DNA of 37,793 bases from a virus (IMGVR_UViG_3300046315_000119:1-37793), one strand, 5' to 3'; numbered from the stretch's first letter, positions 12,797-22,450 are shown. The notes: a model not told the origin generated them from the sequence alone. Numbers and translations are program-made.

Positions 12797-12966
12797 TATG
12801 CAGCCTTCCCTGGAAGGTTCTTCCATACAGCTTCAGGGATGACACCCTGACCATTATTGACGAAAGTCTTACTCTTCTTCTCTTGAGATGCGAGCTTTTT
12901 CTCGTCCTCGGCTGTTGCCTTGGTGACAATCCTGTCTGATTCTCGTTTTGTTGGAATTTGAGCCAC
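12796..12966 (-). CDS. Small protein with GTG start before the amidase, 56 aa
   Basis: GTG at 12966 with AGGAG nine bases upstream; TAA overlaps the amidase ATG (TAATG), so they are coupled. The N-terminal 35 residues are highly charged (AEDEKKLASQEKKSK). The C-terminus reads NNGQGVIPEAVWKNLPGKAA, with W/P features like a short virion-associated or lysis-accessory peptide. Unknown function. Confidence 0.7.
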   Translation of the reverse strand: MAQIPTKRESDRIVTKATAEDEKKLASQEKKSKTFVNNGQGVIPEAVWKNLPGKAA

Positions 12967-12978
12967 TGTTTTTTTCTC

Positions 12979-13350
12979 CTATTTTTTAATAGTTTGCTTG
13001 TCGACTATCTGCTTCCCAATATGCTGGATGGGTAGGTTTGATATTGCATTAAGTATATCCTGATTCTGCTTGAAATTGCTATCTTTATTTTCAACAGCTA
13101 TTTCGGCGAGGTGTCCGTTGCGCTTCTCGGCTTCAAGTGCCTGCTTCTCAACAGCCTTCGCCACCTTCTCTTGACCATCCTTGGTCGCTTTTGCCATCCT
13201 GCTGATTGCAGCAGTCAGGGCGGTCGTCTGTTTCGAGTCCCTGATATCTTTTTTCTCTTGCGCCCTACGGTTGACGGCTTCGTTACGAAGAAATAGTGTC
13301 ACCAGCCCCGTGAAGATTACGCCAATTGCTGTGATTCCTGCTGCATCCAT
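12979..13350 (-). CDS. Membrane-anchored coiled-coil protein of the lysis cassette, 123 aa
   Basis: One transmembrane helix at residues 3-22 (AAGITAIGVIFTGLVTLFLR) is followed by a long charged helix (23-90). The topology resembles Gram-positive phage membrane proteins of the haemolysin XhlA/holin-partner type and also i-spanins, but a spanin makes sense only with an outer membrane. Its place just upstream of the amidase supports a lysis role; the exact job is uncertain. Confidence 0.72.
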   Translation of the reverse strand: MDAAGITAIGVIFTGLVTLFLRNEAVNRRAQEKKDIRDSKQTTALTAAISRMAKATKDGQEKVAKAVEKQALEAEKRNGHLAEIAVENKDSNFKQNQDILNAISNLPIQHIGKQIVDKQTIKK

Positions 13351-13362
13351 ACCATCAGCCGC

Positions 13363-15219
13363 CTATATACCGTTAAAGGTATAGCCTACCTTTGTTTGAG
13401 TTGCGGTGATTACAGTAGCCGCTGTTGATATGAGGTAGAATGCTGCTTGTGTGGTCGTTAGAGCAGCGTTGCCGGAGATTCCAACATACTGGTTGGTCGT
13501 AGCCTGACCGGCACCAAGAGCAAGCCCGAATTGATGGATGTCAGTAAACATACCGCTCGGGAAGTTAATCACATATGGAGTATTTGCTGCTGCCGATAGA
13601 GCCAGTGTTGCCGTAAAGCCATAGCCAGCCACTCGACCACTGTCGATGGTGAAATAGAAGCCACCACCGGCGTTACCGTTCTGAGCCCATCTAATTGGGT
13701 CTGTCGCTTGTGAAATAATGAAATCCGATATCTGAGCGGCAAGTGCTTTCGTATCGGTTGCATTAAATGCCGACAACCTGAAAGATGTCAATTTAGGCAT
13801 ACCGTAGGGGGCTGCCATGCCCGAATACAAGACCTCGCTCACGCCACCCGATGTAGGTATTGTGTTGCCGGCTGGCGCCTGGACAGTTACCGTGGTGTTT
13901 GTGCTAAACGTAGCAGCCGTAACGATTCCGTAGTCAAGGGTTGGACTAATCAGCCCGCTACCTTGAGTGCCAAATGGCGAGTCCGCGTTGGTTGCCGTTG
14001 CTGCGCCGCCGCCTATAGATAGGTCGTTAGGGGTCGCTATATTAAGGTCGGTGACTGCATTGCTGAATGAGTATGCCGAGGCAATAGAGGCTTCGGAACC
14101 TGATAGCCCTTGTGAGATATATGTGCGGATGATTGCCTGAGTAACCTTGGCGTTGAAAATCGCTACCTGAGCTATCTTTCCTGGGAAAAGTACGGTGCCG
14201 CCATTCTGACTCCCTATCTCAAGGTTTCCTGCTTGGAGGAGAGAAGTTGGGTTAGTTCCACCGCGGGTTACATACGCAGGGACGTCAGTGCCGTCAATCA
14301 TAATATAACTAGTCGTCGTGGTTGCGGTAAAGGCAGACATATCAAGCTGAACAGCAATGTGTACCCACTTATTGAGAGGGATTGACTGATAGCTCGTGAC
14401 TCGGCTTACATTTGCCGAAGCTCCGTTGCGCCCGTACATATCCACTGTTCCCTCAGAACCAATCACGAGCCCCCATCCTGATGTGCCGTTATACCTCGAA
14501 ACGATGACACCGCTTGAGGCTGGGTAAGAAGCTAATTTCACCCATACACTCACTACAAAGTCATCAGTAAAAGTAAGTTTATTAGGTGACGTTTTTACCC
14601 AATACTGAGTCGTGCCGTTAAGGCTCGTACATTGGACTGGAGCTGCTGCTGTTCGAGTGGTTCGGAGGCGAGTGCTCGGGTTCAGGCGGTCTGTATAGTC
14701 CACCCCGTTAAATACCATCTCGTATGACCGTTGTCCGAGATAAGTCACGGACGACGGGGGGTTGGCAAGTGGCGTGTAGTCAGGTGGGATTGCACCGCTG
14801 ATATTTAGGGCTTCCTGGACGGCAGCAGTTTTCAGAGTACCGTCAGGGTTGAATGAAGTCAAGAGCGCGTCGATAAGGCTGTTCTCCCAGTATGAGGTAG
14901 GAATACATTCAATAAAATCACCGACATCGTTTCCGTCGTCAGTATAGCCTGGCGCGAGTGTCAGGTTGGTAAGTGTATTCGCACCGGCGTTCACGAGAGC
15001 CTTCCAGCTCACGAGGTTGGTGACAGATACGACATCCGTCAGTGGGTCGGTTGTCTTTTTGTAGGTGACGAAGAATACTGGGGTGTCATCGGCGAACCTG
15101 CTCAGGTCAAACGCCTCAAGCACAGCTACACCAGACACGCGAGTTGTCTTCACCGTAGTGGCAATCGCGTAGTCAGTGTCGATACTTGATTTGCCGAATT
15201 TATCAAGAATGTCAGGCAT
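13363..15219 (-). CDS. Tail fibre/receptor-binding protein with LamG-like domain, 618 aa
   Basis: Residues ~200-375 read as a concanavalin-like LamG domain: DDFVVSVWVKLASYP, SRYNGTSGWGLVIGSEG, LNKWVHIAVQLD and GKIAQVAIFNAKVT are the standard strands. LamG folds bind glycans. Residues 1-130 hold an N-terminal module that likely attaches to the tail (starts with PDILDKFGKSSIDTDYAI); the last ~200 residues are Thr/Ala-rich beta structure typical of a fibre tip. It is one of three adhesin-like genes here and probably contributes to host surface binding. Confidence 0.72.
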   Translation of the reverse strand: MPDILDKFGKSSIDTDYAIATTVKTTRVSGVAVLEAFDLSRFADDTPVFFVTYKKTTDPLTDVVSVTNLVSWKALVNAGANTLTNLTLAPGYTDDGNDVGDFIECIPTSYWENSLIDALLTSFNPDGTLKTAAVQEALNISGAIPPDYTPLANPPSSVTYLGQRSYEMVFNGVDYTDRLNPSTRLRTTRTAAAPVQCTSLNGTTQYWVKTSPNKLTFTDDFVVSVWVKLASYPASSGVIVSRYNGTSGWGLVIGSEGTVDMYGRNGASANVSRVTSYQSIPLNKWVHIAVQLDMSAFTATTTTSYIMIDGTDVPAYVTRGGTNPTSLLQAGNLEIGSQNGGTVLFPGKIAQVAIFNAKVTQAIIRTYISQGLSGSEASIASAYSFSNAVTDLNIATPNDLSIGGGAATATNADSPFGTQGSGLISPTLDYGIVTAATFSTNTTVTVQAPAGNTIPTSGGVSEVLYSGMAAPYGMPKLTSFRLSAFNATDTKALAAQISDFIISQATDPIRWAQNGNAGGGFYFTIDSGRVAGYGFTATLALSAAANTPYVINFPSGMFTDIHQFGLALGAGQATTNQYVGISGNAALTTTQAAFYLISTAATVITATQTKVGYTFNGI

Positions 15220-15224
15220 GGCGG

Positions 15225-16307
15225 TTAAACTCCTACTAGTCCGAGTTCACCCTCGGTCTTCTTTTTAATACCAAGGTCTTTGTCGTTTACTGCGATAGCC
15301 TTGATTGCAAGGTTTCCAGGAACAGCTCCCGGGGCACTACCGGCACCGACTGGGGTGACGTTTCCAATTTGAGTGGTGTCGTATTTTGCAATATCTTGCG
15401 TGTAGTCACCGAGTTCTGGCGTTGCCATAGCTTTCGTTTCACCAGTGTAACTAGGATTCATAAATGAAGCACCAGCAATCATATCGTTGAGGCTGTTGCC
15501 CTCGTTCATAACTGCTTCGCGCTCTGCGTCTCGACCACCGTTGCCGTAGATGTCGGCTTTTTTGTATAGGGCGGTCTGCTTGTTCTGGAGGTATTGGCGG
15601 TTTGTCTCGCCTTCGTCGTAGCCATACTGGTCGCTGATTTTCTTAACGTCGCTCTCATTACCGGCGCTGTATTCGTTGAATGCTGCATCTAGCCCTTGGG
15701 TGTCTTTAGCTTGAGTGGCGTTGGCTTTGCGGTTGCTCATGTTAGCGGCGTCAAGGATTTGACGAGTCAGCGCTCGTGAGCCACCAAGACCAAGCGTAGA
15801 GAGTGAGCTGACGAGATTCTCAAGAGTGTTGCGCGTATTAAGGTCAGTGTCGGTTTTCGCACCCGCGAAGTCTTGAAGAACACCAAGTTTGCTGGTGTTA
15901 AATTTGCCTTCTTCTCGTGTTTTCTCTTCCTCTTTTTCCTTCAGACTAGTGTCGCGTTTGATAGCTGCTTTACGGATACCTTGGCTTTTAATAGTGTCAT
16001 AGCTCGCAAGAAGTGAGTCAATACTGTTTAAGCCAGCTTGGTCAAGGACTTTGACTGGAGCGGTAGAGCCGAGTACGGCTCCGCCATCGTCTGTCGCTTT
16101 AGCTGGAACGTCATGAGGAGCAAATAGGTCACTTGTGCTATACCCCATAGCGTTTAGTTCCATCGCACCAGAGATGTCTCGTGAAGCCTTTTGTTCTAGC
16201 GCGTTGGTGTCAACACCTGTCGCTAGGCTAAATGCAGCGTTGGTGATAGGGTTGCCATCTTGGAAGTAGTCGACTCCTGTTGGCTTTAGTTGATAACTAT
16301 ATCCCAT
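15225..16307 (-). CDS. Probable virion/tail-associated protein, 360 aa
   Basis: Not recognised as a named family. It has two helical blocks (about 95-135, KEKEEEKTREEGK; and 195-260, SDVKKISDQYGYDEGETNRQY) with a Gly/Pro-rich, Ala-rich tail from about 300. A long helix-rich protein between the nozzle-like and fibre genes could be an internal or ejection protein or a tail chaperone. A candidate own promoter lies at 16348-16376. Its AAGGAA site is 6-9 bases before the ATG. Confidence 0.65.
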   Translation of the reverse strand: MGYSYQLKPTGVDYFQDGNPITNAAFSLATGVDTNALEQKASRDISGAMELNAMGYSTSDLFAPHDVPAKATDDGGAVLGSTAPVKVLDQAGLNSIDSLLASYDTIKSQGIRKAAIKRDTSLKEKEEEKTREEGKFNTSKLGVLQDFAGAKTDTDLNTRNTLENLVSSLSTLGLGGSRALTRQILDAANMSNRKANATQAKDTQGLDAAFNEYSAGNESDVKKISDQYGYDEGETNRQYLQNKQTALYKKADIYGNGGRDAEREAVMNEGNSLNDMIAGASFMNPSYTGETKAMATPELGDYTQDIAKYDTTQIGNVTPVGAGSAPGAVPGNLAIKAIAVNDKDLGIKKKTEGELGLVGV

Positions 16308-16347
16308 ATTTTTATTTCCTTTTTATTTTTCGTTCTTTTATAGTTTT

Positions 16348-16376
16348 ATTGTAGCACACCACTAAATTTTTATCAC
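16348..16376 (-). promoter_or_regulatory. Internal leftward promoter before the 360-residue protein
   Basis: On the - strand: -35 GTGATA (16376-16371), 17 bases, TGC-TACAAT (-10 at 16353-16348). The TGCTACAAT element is identical to that at 4485-4493. It overlaps the end of the nozzle-like gene. Confidence 0.5.
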
Positions 16377-18446
16377 ACCTTTTTGGCTCAAGAATTCGAT
16401 ACCAAGCCCGATATAGGTGAAAAGCATACTTAGGTGCGACAGCTCGTAGTATGTGTCCTTGGTAGAAGACCTGACTGAGAAGCTGATGTATGCTGCATTT
16501 TTGCGTATCTTCTGGCTCACCTTCTTGTCTGAAGGGTCTTTGAAGCTCAACAGGTCTGCGAGTGTCTCGTCCCAACTTCGGTTGTTCCATGCGCCACGAG
16601 AGATGTTCGTTGTGTTCGGCTGAATTGCGTCCCAGCCACTCTGGCTGTTGACGGTGCTCGCCTCGTTGAATGGCACTTCGTTGACCTTAATAATGTCGCC
16701 GTTCTTGCTGTGTATATTCACCGTTAGGGTGATTTGTCCAACAGCCTGGTCAAATTGCCAGATGTTTTTCAAAAGGTGAACCCACTCAAGCTTGTTATCT
16801 TTGGCAAACGGAATGAGACCACTCTCGATGTATGCCTCAAATGCAGTACCAAGGTCGGTGTGGCTGTGTGAGTTCTTATAATAACGGAGAAGCTTGTTGC
16901 CCTGACGGATGTAAAGGCTTGGGCTCACGGTCGTACCTGAAGCCCATCGGAAAATACAGTCAGCAGGGATGCGCCAGATTGACCAAATGCCACCGTGAAG
17001 GATGTCGTATGTCCAAATCTCGTTGTTCTGCTGAGCACCGTAGGCGATTGTCCAGTGGAGGGTCTCGTCGTAGTATGCGGCATAAGTGCCAGATAGGTCA
17101 GACTGTGCCAAGTTGAGCACTCGGTCTCGAATAGCAGACGAGATGATATCGGTCGACTGGATGCCGTTCACGTTTGGCTTTACACCGGTTGACTTGAAGC
17201 CGTCCATAGAGAGGTAGTAGGCGTTGTTGTTCGCGCGTATGACAGAGTATGGTGCGTCTGTTCCGTCGTTACCTTCACGCTTTTTGAACTGGTATGTACC
17301 AGTCGAGAAGGTTTGCCCGTTGGCGGTGATTGAGTTAGTTGTCGCGTATACGTCCCAGATTGCACCCTGTCCAGCCATGGTTCGGGTCAAGAGGTTGATA
17401 CAAGTCGTACCGGCGTTATCGCGACCAAGTGTAATCGCCATCGCCTTCTCGGAGCTACCGTTGTTGATTGAGTAGCTGTCCGAACCGTTTGCAGAGCCAA
17501 AGTACAGCTCGTTACCAATGTCGCCACCCCAGAGAATCAGTCCATTATTGTCGAGCGCCCACAGGCGACCAGAAATGTTTACGAAGTACCAGGCGATGAT
17601 ACCGGCAGTGGTATTTTCAACCGGAGCAGATGTTAATAATGTCTGTGCGCCGGTGTCCGTATATTGCTTTTGAGAGACGGGGAGTGCGTCAACAACGCCG
17701 AGGTACTCGCTATCTGTTGGTGCGCCAGTGCCAGTCGAAACGCTAGCAACGTATAGAGCCCACGTCTGTGCGTTCGGGTCGATAGTGAATAGGCTGATGT
17801 CAATCATGACTGACTTTAAGCCGTCCCAGGTGTCTCGGATTGTTGAGCTAGTCACTTTTACGAATGGTGTCATCTTCGTACTACCGCCGATACCAGTAAA
17901 TGCGACACGGTAATAGTAGTCGATAGCTGCAACGCCACCAAAACCAGCAGTGGTTGCTGTCGGAGTTGCAACGGGGTCTGCGACGGCTATCAGCCGTTTG
18001 ATGGTGTTGTCGGTAATATGGTAGTAAGTGAATGGGTCAACACCATTACCAATAACAACCTCTCCTGCAACCTGAGCGAACGAAGGTGTGGCATCTTTGT
18101 CAAAAGTAACTGTGTCGAACTTCGTCCAGTCAAGCATATCTGCATCGAGTACGAAGAGCCAGGCGTCTACACCGTCAGTAAAGACATTGAGTAACCCCTC
18201 GCTCTCATCGGCTCGCTTGAAGGGGAAATCGGCGCCTAGTGGTGTCAGTCCATCTGGTAGGTCTGGGATGCCGCTAACGTCGAATGAACCTCGCGGGCGA
18301 ACGATTGCGTCGTAGTCGTAAATAACATTGTATGCAGTCTTGAGGGCGTCCTCCTGCATTCGGCTCTTTGAGAAATAGGAAATCTGCCCTTTTTTCCAGT
18401 TGTCGATGTCTTTGATTTGGATTTCGTCAGAATTCTTGTTTGCCAT
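16362..18446 (-). CDS. Tail nozzle/stabilisation-like protein, 694 aa
   Basis: A long beta-rich protein with no transmembrane or coiled-coil part. The N-terminus (WKKGQISYFSKSRMQEDALKTAYNV) and the next block DAIVRPRGSFDVSG are the form taken by nozzle/stabilisation proteins of short-tailed phages (T7 gp12- or P22 gp10-like): a list of mesh strands introducing a beta-propeller-like barrel. Internal phrases such as GRLWALDNNGLILWGGD and GGIWSIWRIP are propeller-blade-like. With portal and adaptor it would form the DNA exit channel. Assignment rests on pattern and size. Confidence 0.68.
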   Translation of the reverse strand: MANKNSDEIQIKDIDNWKKGQISYFSKSRMQEDALKTAYNVIYDYDAIVRPRGSFDVSGIPDLPDGLTPLGADFPFKRADESEGLLNVFTDGVDAWLFVLDADMLDWTKFDTVTFDKDATPSFAQVAGEVVIGNGVDPFTYYHITDNTIKRLIAVADPVATPTATTAGFGGVAAIDYYYRVAFTGIGGSTKMTPFVKVTSSTIRDTWDGLKSVMIDISLFTIDPNAQTWALYVASVSTGTGAPTDSEYLGVVDALPVSQKQYTDTGAQTLLTSAPVENTTAGIIAWYFVNISGRLWALDNNGLILWGGDIGNELYFGSANGSDSYSINNGSSEKAMAITLGRDNAGTTCINLLTRTMAGQGAIWDVYATTNSITANGQTFSTGTYQFKKREGNDGTDAPYSVIRANNNAYYLSMDGFKSTGVKPNVNGIQSTDIISSAIRDRVLNLAQSDLSGTYAAYYDETLHWTIAYGAQQNNEIWTYDILHGGIWSIWRIPADCIFRWASGTTVSPSLYIRQGNKLLRYYKNSHSHTDLGTAFEAYIESGLIPFAKDNKLEWVHLLKNIWQFDQAVGQITLTVNIHSKNGDIIKVNEVPFNEASTVNSQSGWDAIQPNTTNISRGAWNNRSWDETLADLLSFKDPSDKKVSQKIRKNAAYISFSVRSSTKDTYYELSHLSMLFTYIGLGIEFLSQKGVIKI

Positions 18447-18505
18447 ATTTTTGTTTTTATCCTATTTGTCTCCATAATATCATGTATGACCGCTCTCTCA
18501 TAGGA

Positions 18506-19423
18506 CTACCAGCTAACGATGTAAACAACACCGTCGCCACCTCGACCGCCTACGCCCCCAGTGACACCGCCTCCGCCGCCACCTCCGCCTCCTCCAGGGA
18601 AGCCTCCGTTACCACCTGCACCACCGACAGTAGCAGCAGCACCTCCTGTGCCTCCACCTGCGCCACCGTAGCCGATAGTCGTAGCGAGTATTTGAGCTTG
18701 TCCGTAGCCACCTGCACCGCTCGTAGCAGTACCGCCACCTGTTATAGTAGGGAATAGTCCTGCGCCTGTTTGTGCGCCACCTGCAAACTCTGTGTTAGCA
18801 GCAGGGGTTGTCCCACCTCCAGCTCCACCGTTCATCTGAGAAGCAGTCAGGAGAGTGTTAGCTGCACCAGCACCACCTCCGACGACTCCACCGATTGCAC
18901 CGATTTTACCAGCGATAAACTGTGTCAAACCGAAGTTTGAAAGAATAGATAGCGTCGTGGTTGAGATAGTCTCAGCAGCACCAGCAGCAGCCGAACCAGC
19001 GACCGAACCAGCAGCACCAGCAGTTGCGGCAGCAGCTCCTGATTGCATGACGATGTTTGCAGCAGTGACGTTTGGTGCAACAGATACGTACGAGCGGTTT
19101 CCTACCGTACCGATACCAGCAGCAGCTCCACCGTTACCACCTGCGCCCACTTGCACATAAAGAGTAGAAGGAAGCGTAAAGAGTGGGATAAGACCACGAG
19201 CAATAGCTCCTGAACCACCTCCACCGCCTCCACCTCGGATAGTACCAATAGCGCCAGTCATGCCTCCACCGCCACCTGCACCACCTCCGATGACAATCAT
19301 GTATGCCATGGACTCGTCAGGGAGTGCTTGCCACGTTGAAAAAGAACCACCGTTAGGCAAGAATTGTTCAATTCTTGCCTTGGTTTTGCTGTTCGACATT
19401 GCTCCAGGTTCTAAAAATGGCAT
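18506..19423 (-). CDS. Glycine-rich adhesin/tail tip protein, 305 aa
   Basis: After a 45-residue N-terminal part (WQALPDESMAYMIVIGGGAG) the protein is built of Gly-rich runs, including a tract of ten glycines near the end, and it closes with GGDGVVYIVSW. Gly-rich domains with such tails occur in phage tail-tip adhesins where polyglycine II helices carry variable loops. The middle (120-180) is Ala-rich. A second ATG at residue 9 has GGAG too close to use, so the first ATG is kept. It is likely a receptor-binding protein. Confidence 0.75.
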   Translation of the reverse strand: MPFLEPGAMSNSKTKARIEQFLPNGGSFSTWQALPDESMAYMIVIGGGAGGGGGMTGAIGTIRGGGGGGGSGAIARGLIPLFTLPSTLYVQVGAGGNGGAAAGIGTVGNRSYVSVAPNVTAANIVMQSGAAAATAGAAGSVAGSAAAGAAETISTTTLSILSNFGLTQFIAGKIGAIGGVVGGGAGAANTLLTASQMNGGAGGGTTPAANTEFAGGAQTGAGLFPTITGGGTATSGAGGYGQAQILATTIGYGGAGGGTGGAAATVGGAGGNGGFPGGGGGGGGGGVTGGVGGRGGDGVVYIVSW

Positions 19424-19424
19424 A

Positions 19425-19880
19425 TTAGTAGTCCGTTGCGATTACTTGGATTTGCCATGCGGTGTTGGCTGCTGCGACGTGGTGCATAGAGAACAGAATG
19501 TCGTCACTTGCTGCGATACGAATACCCACTGGGATATCAATAGGCACTGTTGCAGTAGTCGTTTGAGCTGTTGTCTGGGCAGGTAGTGCTACTTCTTGCC
19601 ATAGCTTCGTATCTGTTGCAGTCGTTGAACCAGAGCTTACTGTTGATAGGTAGACACGTCCGACTGTTGCTGTCGTTGCGGTTGCTGCAACTAGTCCTAC
19701 TGGGTGTAGGCGAATACGGTCGATATATGCACCGTTAGCTCCTGCTGTGTAACAAAGCAACATACTTGTACCGATAGTACCTACTCCGTCATTACGGGTG
19801 TTTGCTGTGCTTGATGGTGTCCAGACTGCACCACTGCGCTGTGGTGTTTGTCCAAAGATTGGTGTTGCTGTTACTGCCAT
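19425..19880 (-). CDS. Small beta-rich virion protein, 151 aa
   Basis: Thr/Ala/Val-rich with alternating hydrophobic pattern and no charged helices: likely a beta sandwich. Phrases are GAYIDRIRLHPVG, ATVGRVYLSTVSSG and SDDILFSMHHVAAAN. It stands between two adhesin genes with a GAGGAGAAATAAC ribosome site. It could be a head or tail decoration protein or a fibre partner. No family recognised. Confidence 0.7.
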   Translation of the reverse strand: MAVTATPIFGQTPQRSGAVWTPSSTANTRNDGVGTIGTSMLLCYTAGANGAYIDRIRLHPVGLVAATATTATVGRVYLSTVSSGSTTATDTKLWQEVALPAQTTAQTTTATVPIDIPVGIRIAASDDILFSMHHVAAANTAWQIQVIATDY

Positions 19881-19922
19881 GTTATTTCTCCTCTACTCTT
19901 AGTTTGTTCGTGATAGTGTTCA

Positions 19923-21707
19923 TTATATGTACCCTCCGATAGCGACCCAGTATTTGTAGTCTGCTGAACCGCCTCCGCCTCCACCGAGGTCAGCAATACT
20001 CTGAGCCGTTACTTGCTTGAGGTTGTTGGTGTCGCTGATGTCTGCGATAAGGAGCAAGTCACCAGATGCGACTGTCGCTGATGTCTTGCCTGTAATTATA
20101 GCAGGTTGAGCCGTAAGAGCTGTTGCACCTGTTATGTCTCCTGTGTGGGTAGCGTTGGTGACTTTGGCGTTGTTGGTAGCCGTGTCAGATTCAATCGTAT
20201 CGAGGTCAACAGCCTGTGTAACAGATACGAAGCCGAGTTTTGTCTTCTCAGCTGCAGTTGCAAACTTGTTGGCAGCTCCTACTGTAATGTCATCAGTATC
20301 GTCAACAGCCTTCATAAACGCGCCAGCAGCGGCTACGTTAGTTGCGTCGGTTACGTCAGCCAACGCCTCGATACCGTCGAGCTTTGTTTCGTCGGCGGTA
20401 AGGAACGACGCAGTAGTAGCCGCAATGATGGCTCCGTTATTTGCCGCTGCGATAGTTGTTAGGTCGCTATCGAGGGGCTGTTTGCCAGCGATGTCGCTCT
20501 CCATAGTATCTAGGTCGACAGCCTGCGTTACTGTAATATGTCCAAGTTTCGTTTTCTCTGCTGCGGTTGCCCATTTGTTCGTTTGACCGCTATCGGAGAC
20601 GTCATCAGTGGTCAATGTTATTGCGCCGACCTCGCCATTTACACTCAAAACTGCATCGGTCGGTGTCAATAGCTCTGACCAATCAGCCATAGTGCCTGAT
20701 ACGCCGCCGTTATGGGCATATGACCTGTTTTGGTCAGTACGGATAGCAATGTCACCCTCTTCCGCCGTTAAAGCAAGCTGAGCGACCTGAGAGGCAACGA
20801 CAAAGACATCGGTAATCGCCAGGGCGGGTAGCTGAGAAGTTGGAACCTTACCGCCAGATAGGGATGCGACTGAGACGCCAGCCGCGGCTGCGATTCTCGC
20901 GTCTGAGGCGGAGTTGAAGTCAGATATGGTCGATGATGCCTGTGTGCCAGTGTGATTTGCACGGTTCTTTAGGCTTGCGTCGGTGTCGTTAACCGTGGCG
21001 CCAGCGGCAATACCAGCGAGCTTGGCAATCTCTGCTGCGGTCGTGAATTTTTTCGTTGTTGAAGCGTCCGATATATCATCGGCGTCGAGCACCGCTACGC
21101 CCGTCTGTCCGTTTACTGAGCTTACGCCAGCACCGCCGCCGGCAATAGGGATGTCACCGCCACCGAGTAGGCTCTCGCCATTCACGGTTTTGATATTGAC
21201 GCCCGATACAAGGTCGTCTTGCTTCCCACCTAGAGATAGTGCAAGCCCGGCAATCGTCTCTATCGCTTGTGTGCCAGTGTGTGTGCTCCTATCGCGCAGG
21301 GCTGCAGCAGACACGTTGTCGACGTCAGGCAAGCCAACCTGGGCTTTTGTTGTTGAGTGCGGGTTTGATGTGTTCTCGGTGTGTGAAGTCAGCGCCGCAG
21401 TGGTAGCCTTGGCGTCTAGTGCTGCCTGAGCAGCCACCGAGACAGGCTTGTTCGCGTCTGCCGTGTTGTCGACGTTCGATAGCCCCACGTCCGACTTTAC
21501 GAGTATAACGTCGCCTATCCTGCCCGCAACACTCTGAACGGGTACAACAACAACCTCTCCATTCATATCAACCAGAATACCACCCGGAGTAGTGCCGTCC
21601 CCTATGTATAGCTTTTTGGTGTCAGTGGTGAATATCGGCTCACCAACACCAGGAGTAAAGCTCAGCCGGTTCGCTTCGAGCCCGCGCCTTACCCTGATGT
21701 TACCCAT
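19923..21707 (-). CDS. Tail fibre with Mtd-like N-terminus and internal repeats, 594 aa
   Basis: The first ~45 residues (IRVRRGLEANRLSFTPGVGE, then FTTDTKKLYIGDG) match the N-terminal tail-attachment module seen in Mtd-like and hyaluronidase-type tail fibres. A chain of imperfect repeats follows: blocks reading (S/A)VNG-x-G and DDISDAS/DDVSDSG, FTTAAEIAKLAGI/WATAAEKTKLGHI/FATAAEKTKLGFV, and VTQAVDLDTMESD/VTQAVDLDTIESD. LTSHTENTSNPHSTTKAQVG is a common fibre collagen/triple-helix linker. The repeats suggest a trimeric shaft. Its ATG overlaps the adaptor stop. Confidence 0.82.
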   Translation of the reverse strand: MGNIRVRRGLEANRLSFTPGVGEPIFTTDTKKLYIGDGTTPGGILVDMNGEVVVVPVQSVAGRIGDVILVKSDVGLSNVDNTADANKPVSVAAQAALDAKATTAALTSHTENTSNPHSTTKAQVGLPDVDNVSAAALRDRSTHTGTQAIETIAGLALSLGGKQDDLVSGVNIKTVNGESLLGGGDIPIAGGGAGVSSVNGQTGVAVLDADDISDASTTKKFTTAAEIAKLAGIAAGATVNDTDASLKNRANHTGTQASSTISDFNSASDARIAAAAGVSVASLSGGKVPTSQLPALAITDVFVVASQVAQLALTAEEGDIAIRTDQNRSYAHNGGVSGTMADWSELLTPTDAVLSVNGEVGAITLTTDDVSDSGQTNKWATAAEKTKLGHITVTQAVDLDTMESDIAGKQPLDSDLTTIAAANNGAIIAATTASFLTADETKLDGIEALADVTDATNVAAAGAFMKAVDDTDDITVGAANKFATAAEKTKLGFVSVTQAVDLDTIESDTATNNAKVTNATHTGDITGATALTAQPAIITGKTSATVASGDLLLIADISDTNNLKQVTAQSIADLGGGGGGSADYKYWVAIGGYI

Positions 21708-22450
21708 TAGAAGTCTCCGCCGTCAATCGAGATGAGTCCGCCCGCACCAATACCGCTGTCAATAGCCGCAGACAGTGAGCTGAACCTGCTATCGCTGAGG
21801 CGCTTGATGATAAGCATTTGGTTGCGACGGTTGGTTTCGCGCATCTCTTTCATAAACATCGCCGCTTCTTTGTAATACTTATCGGCGTTTCGAGAGATGA
21901 ACGGTACTGGGCTTGCGTCACAGATAAAGGCAGCCATCGAAGCAACGAGCCAAGGCACACTGTCGACAACAACCGTTTGAGAAGCGGTCGTGTACGGCAC
22001 TGGGTCAACATAGGCAGGGATGCGAATTGTCGTCCCGATGATTTTGTCCTCGGTTGCCTTCAGCCAGATTTTGTCACCAGATATCGCGCAAACCTCTGTG
22101 TTGGTTGTGGACTGGAACATTGCGATGTCAACAATCTTGTATTTCGCCGCAATAGAGCCGTCAACATTCATGAAGAAAACGTGGTCAAACGGAGAGCTGG
22201 CAATCGTAATGCTATTCATATTCGGGATAGTATACGAAAGGACTGGCGCGGCTACTACGTCCGGCAGGTCGTATTCCATGTCGAAGAAGATGTTCCACTT
22301 TACATATGGCGTGTGAGCAAGGTTATCCATAACCTGATTTAAGACGTTCAGATATGTCTTGAAATCGTCGCTAGACTCAACCTGTGTCTCAAATTCACCA
22401 TTTACTTTGGTGTATGCTTTGTCGATGATTGTTTGGATAGTAGCAGACAT
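21707..22450 (-). CDS. Head-tail adaptor (T7 gp11-like), 247 aa
   Basis: Helical N-terminus (MSATIQTIIDKAYTKVNGEF...YLNVLNQVMDNLAH), then a beta part (FDMEYDLPDVV...) and a C-terminal helix with basic residues (FMKEMRETNRRNQMLI). This is the layout of the adaptor/tubular A protein of podoviruses, which joins portal to nozzle. It is the second gene after the portal and just before the fibre, which fits. Family membership inferred from fold pattern and position. Confidence 0.7.
   Translation of the reverse strand: MSATIQTIIDKAYTKVNGEFETQVESSDDFKTYLNVLNQVMDNLAHTPYVKWNIFFDMEYDLPDVVAAPVLSYTIPNMNSITIASSPFDHVFFMNVDGSIAAKYKIVDIAMFQSTTNTEVCAISGDKIWLKATEDKIIGTTIRIPAYVDPVPYTTASQTVVVDSVPWLVASMAAFICDASPVPFISRNADKYYKEAAMFMKEMRETNRRNQMLIIKRLSDSRFSSLSAAIDSGIGAGGLISIDGGDF

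Noticed and set aside
12797-12826. Longer amidase start at 12826
   Set aside because: It adds ten non-homologous residues inside the coupled 56-aa gene; the TAATG junction marks 12796 as the start.
18440-20586. Open frames on the + strand opposite the Gly-rich and repeat fibre genes
   Set aside because: Low-complexity GGN/GCN codons read backwards give Pro/Ala/Ser-rich frames; no ribosome site and wrong strand for the block.
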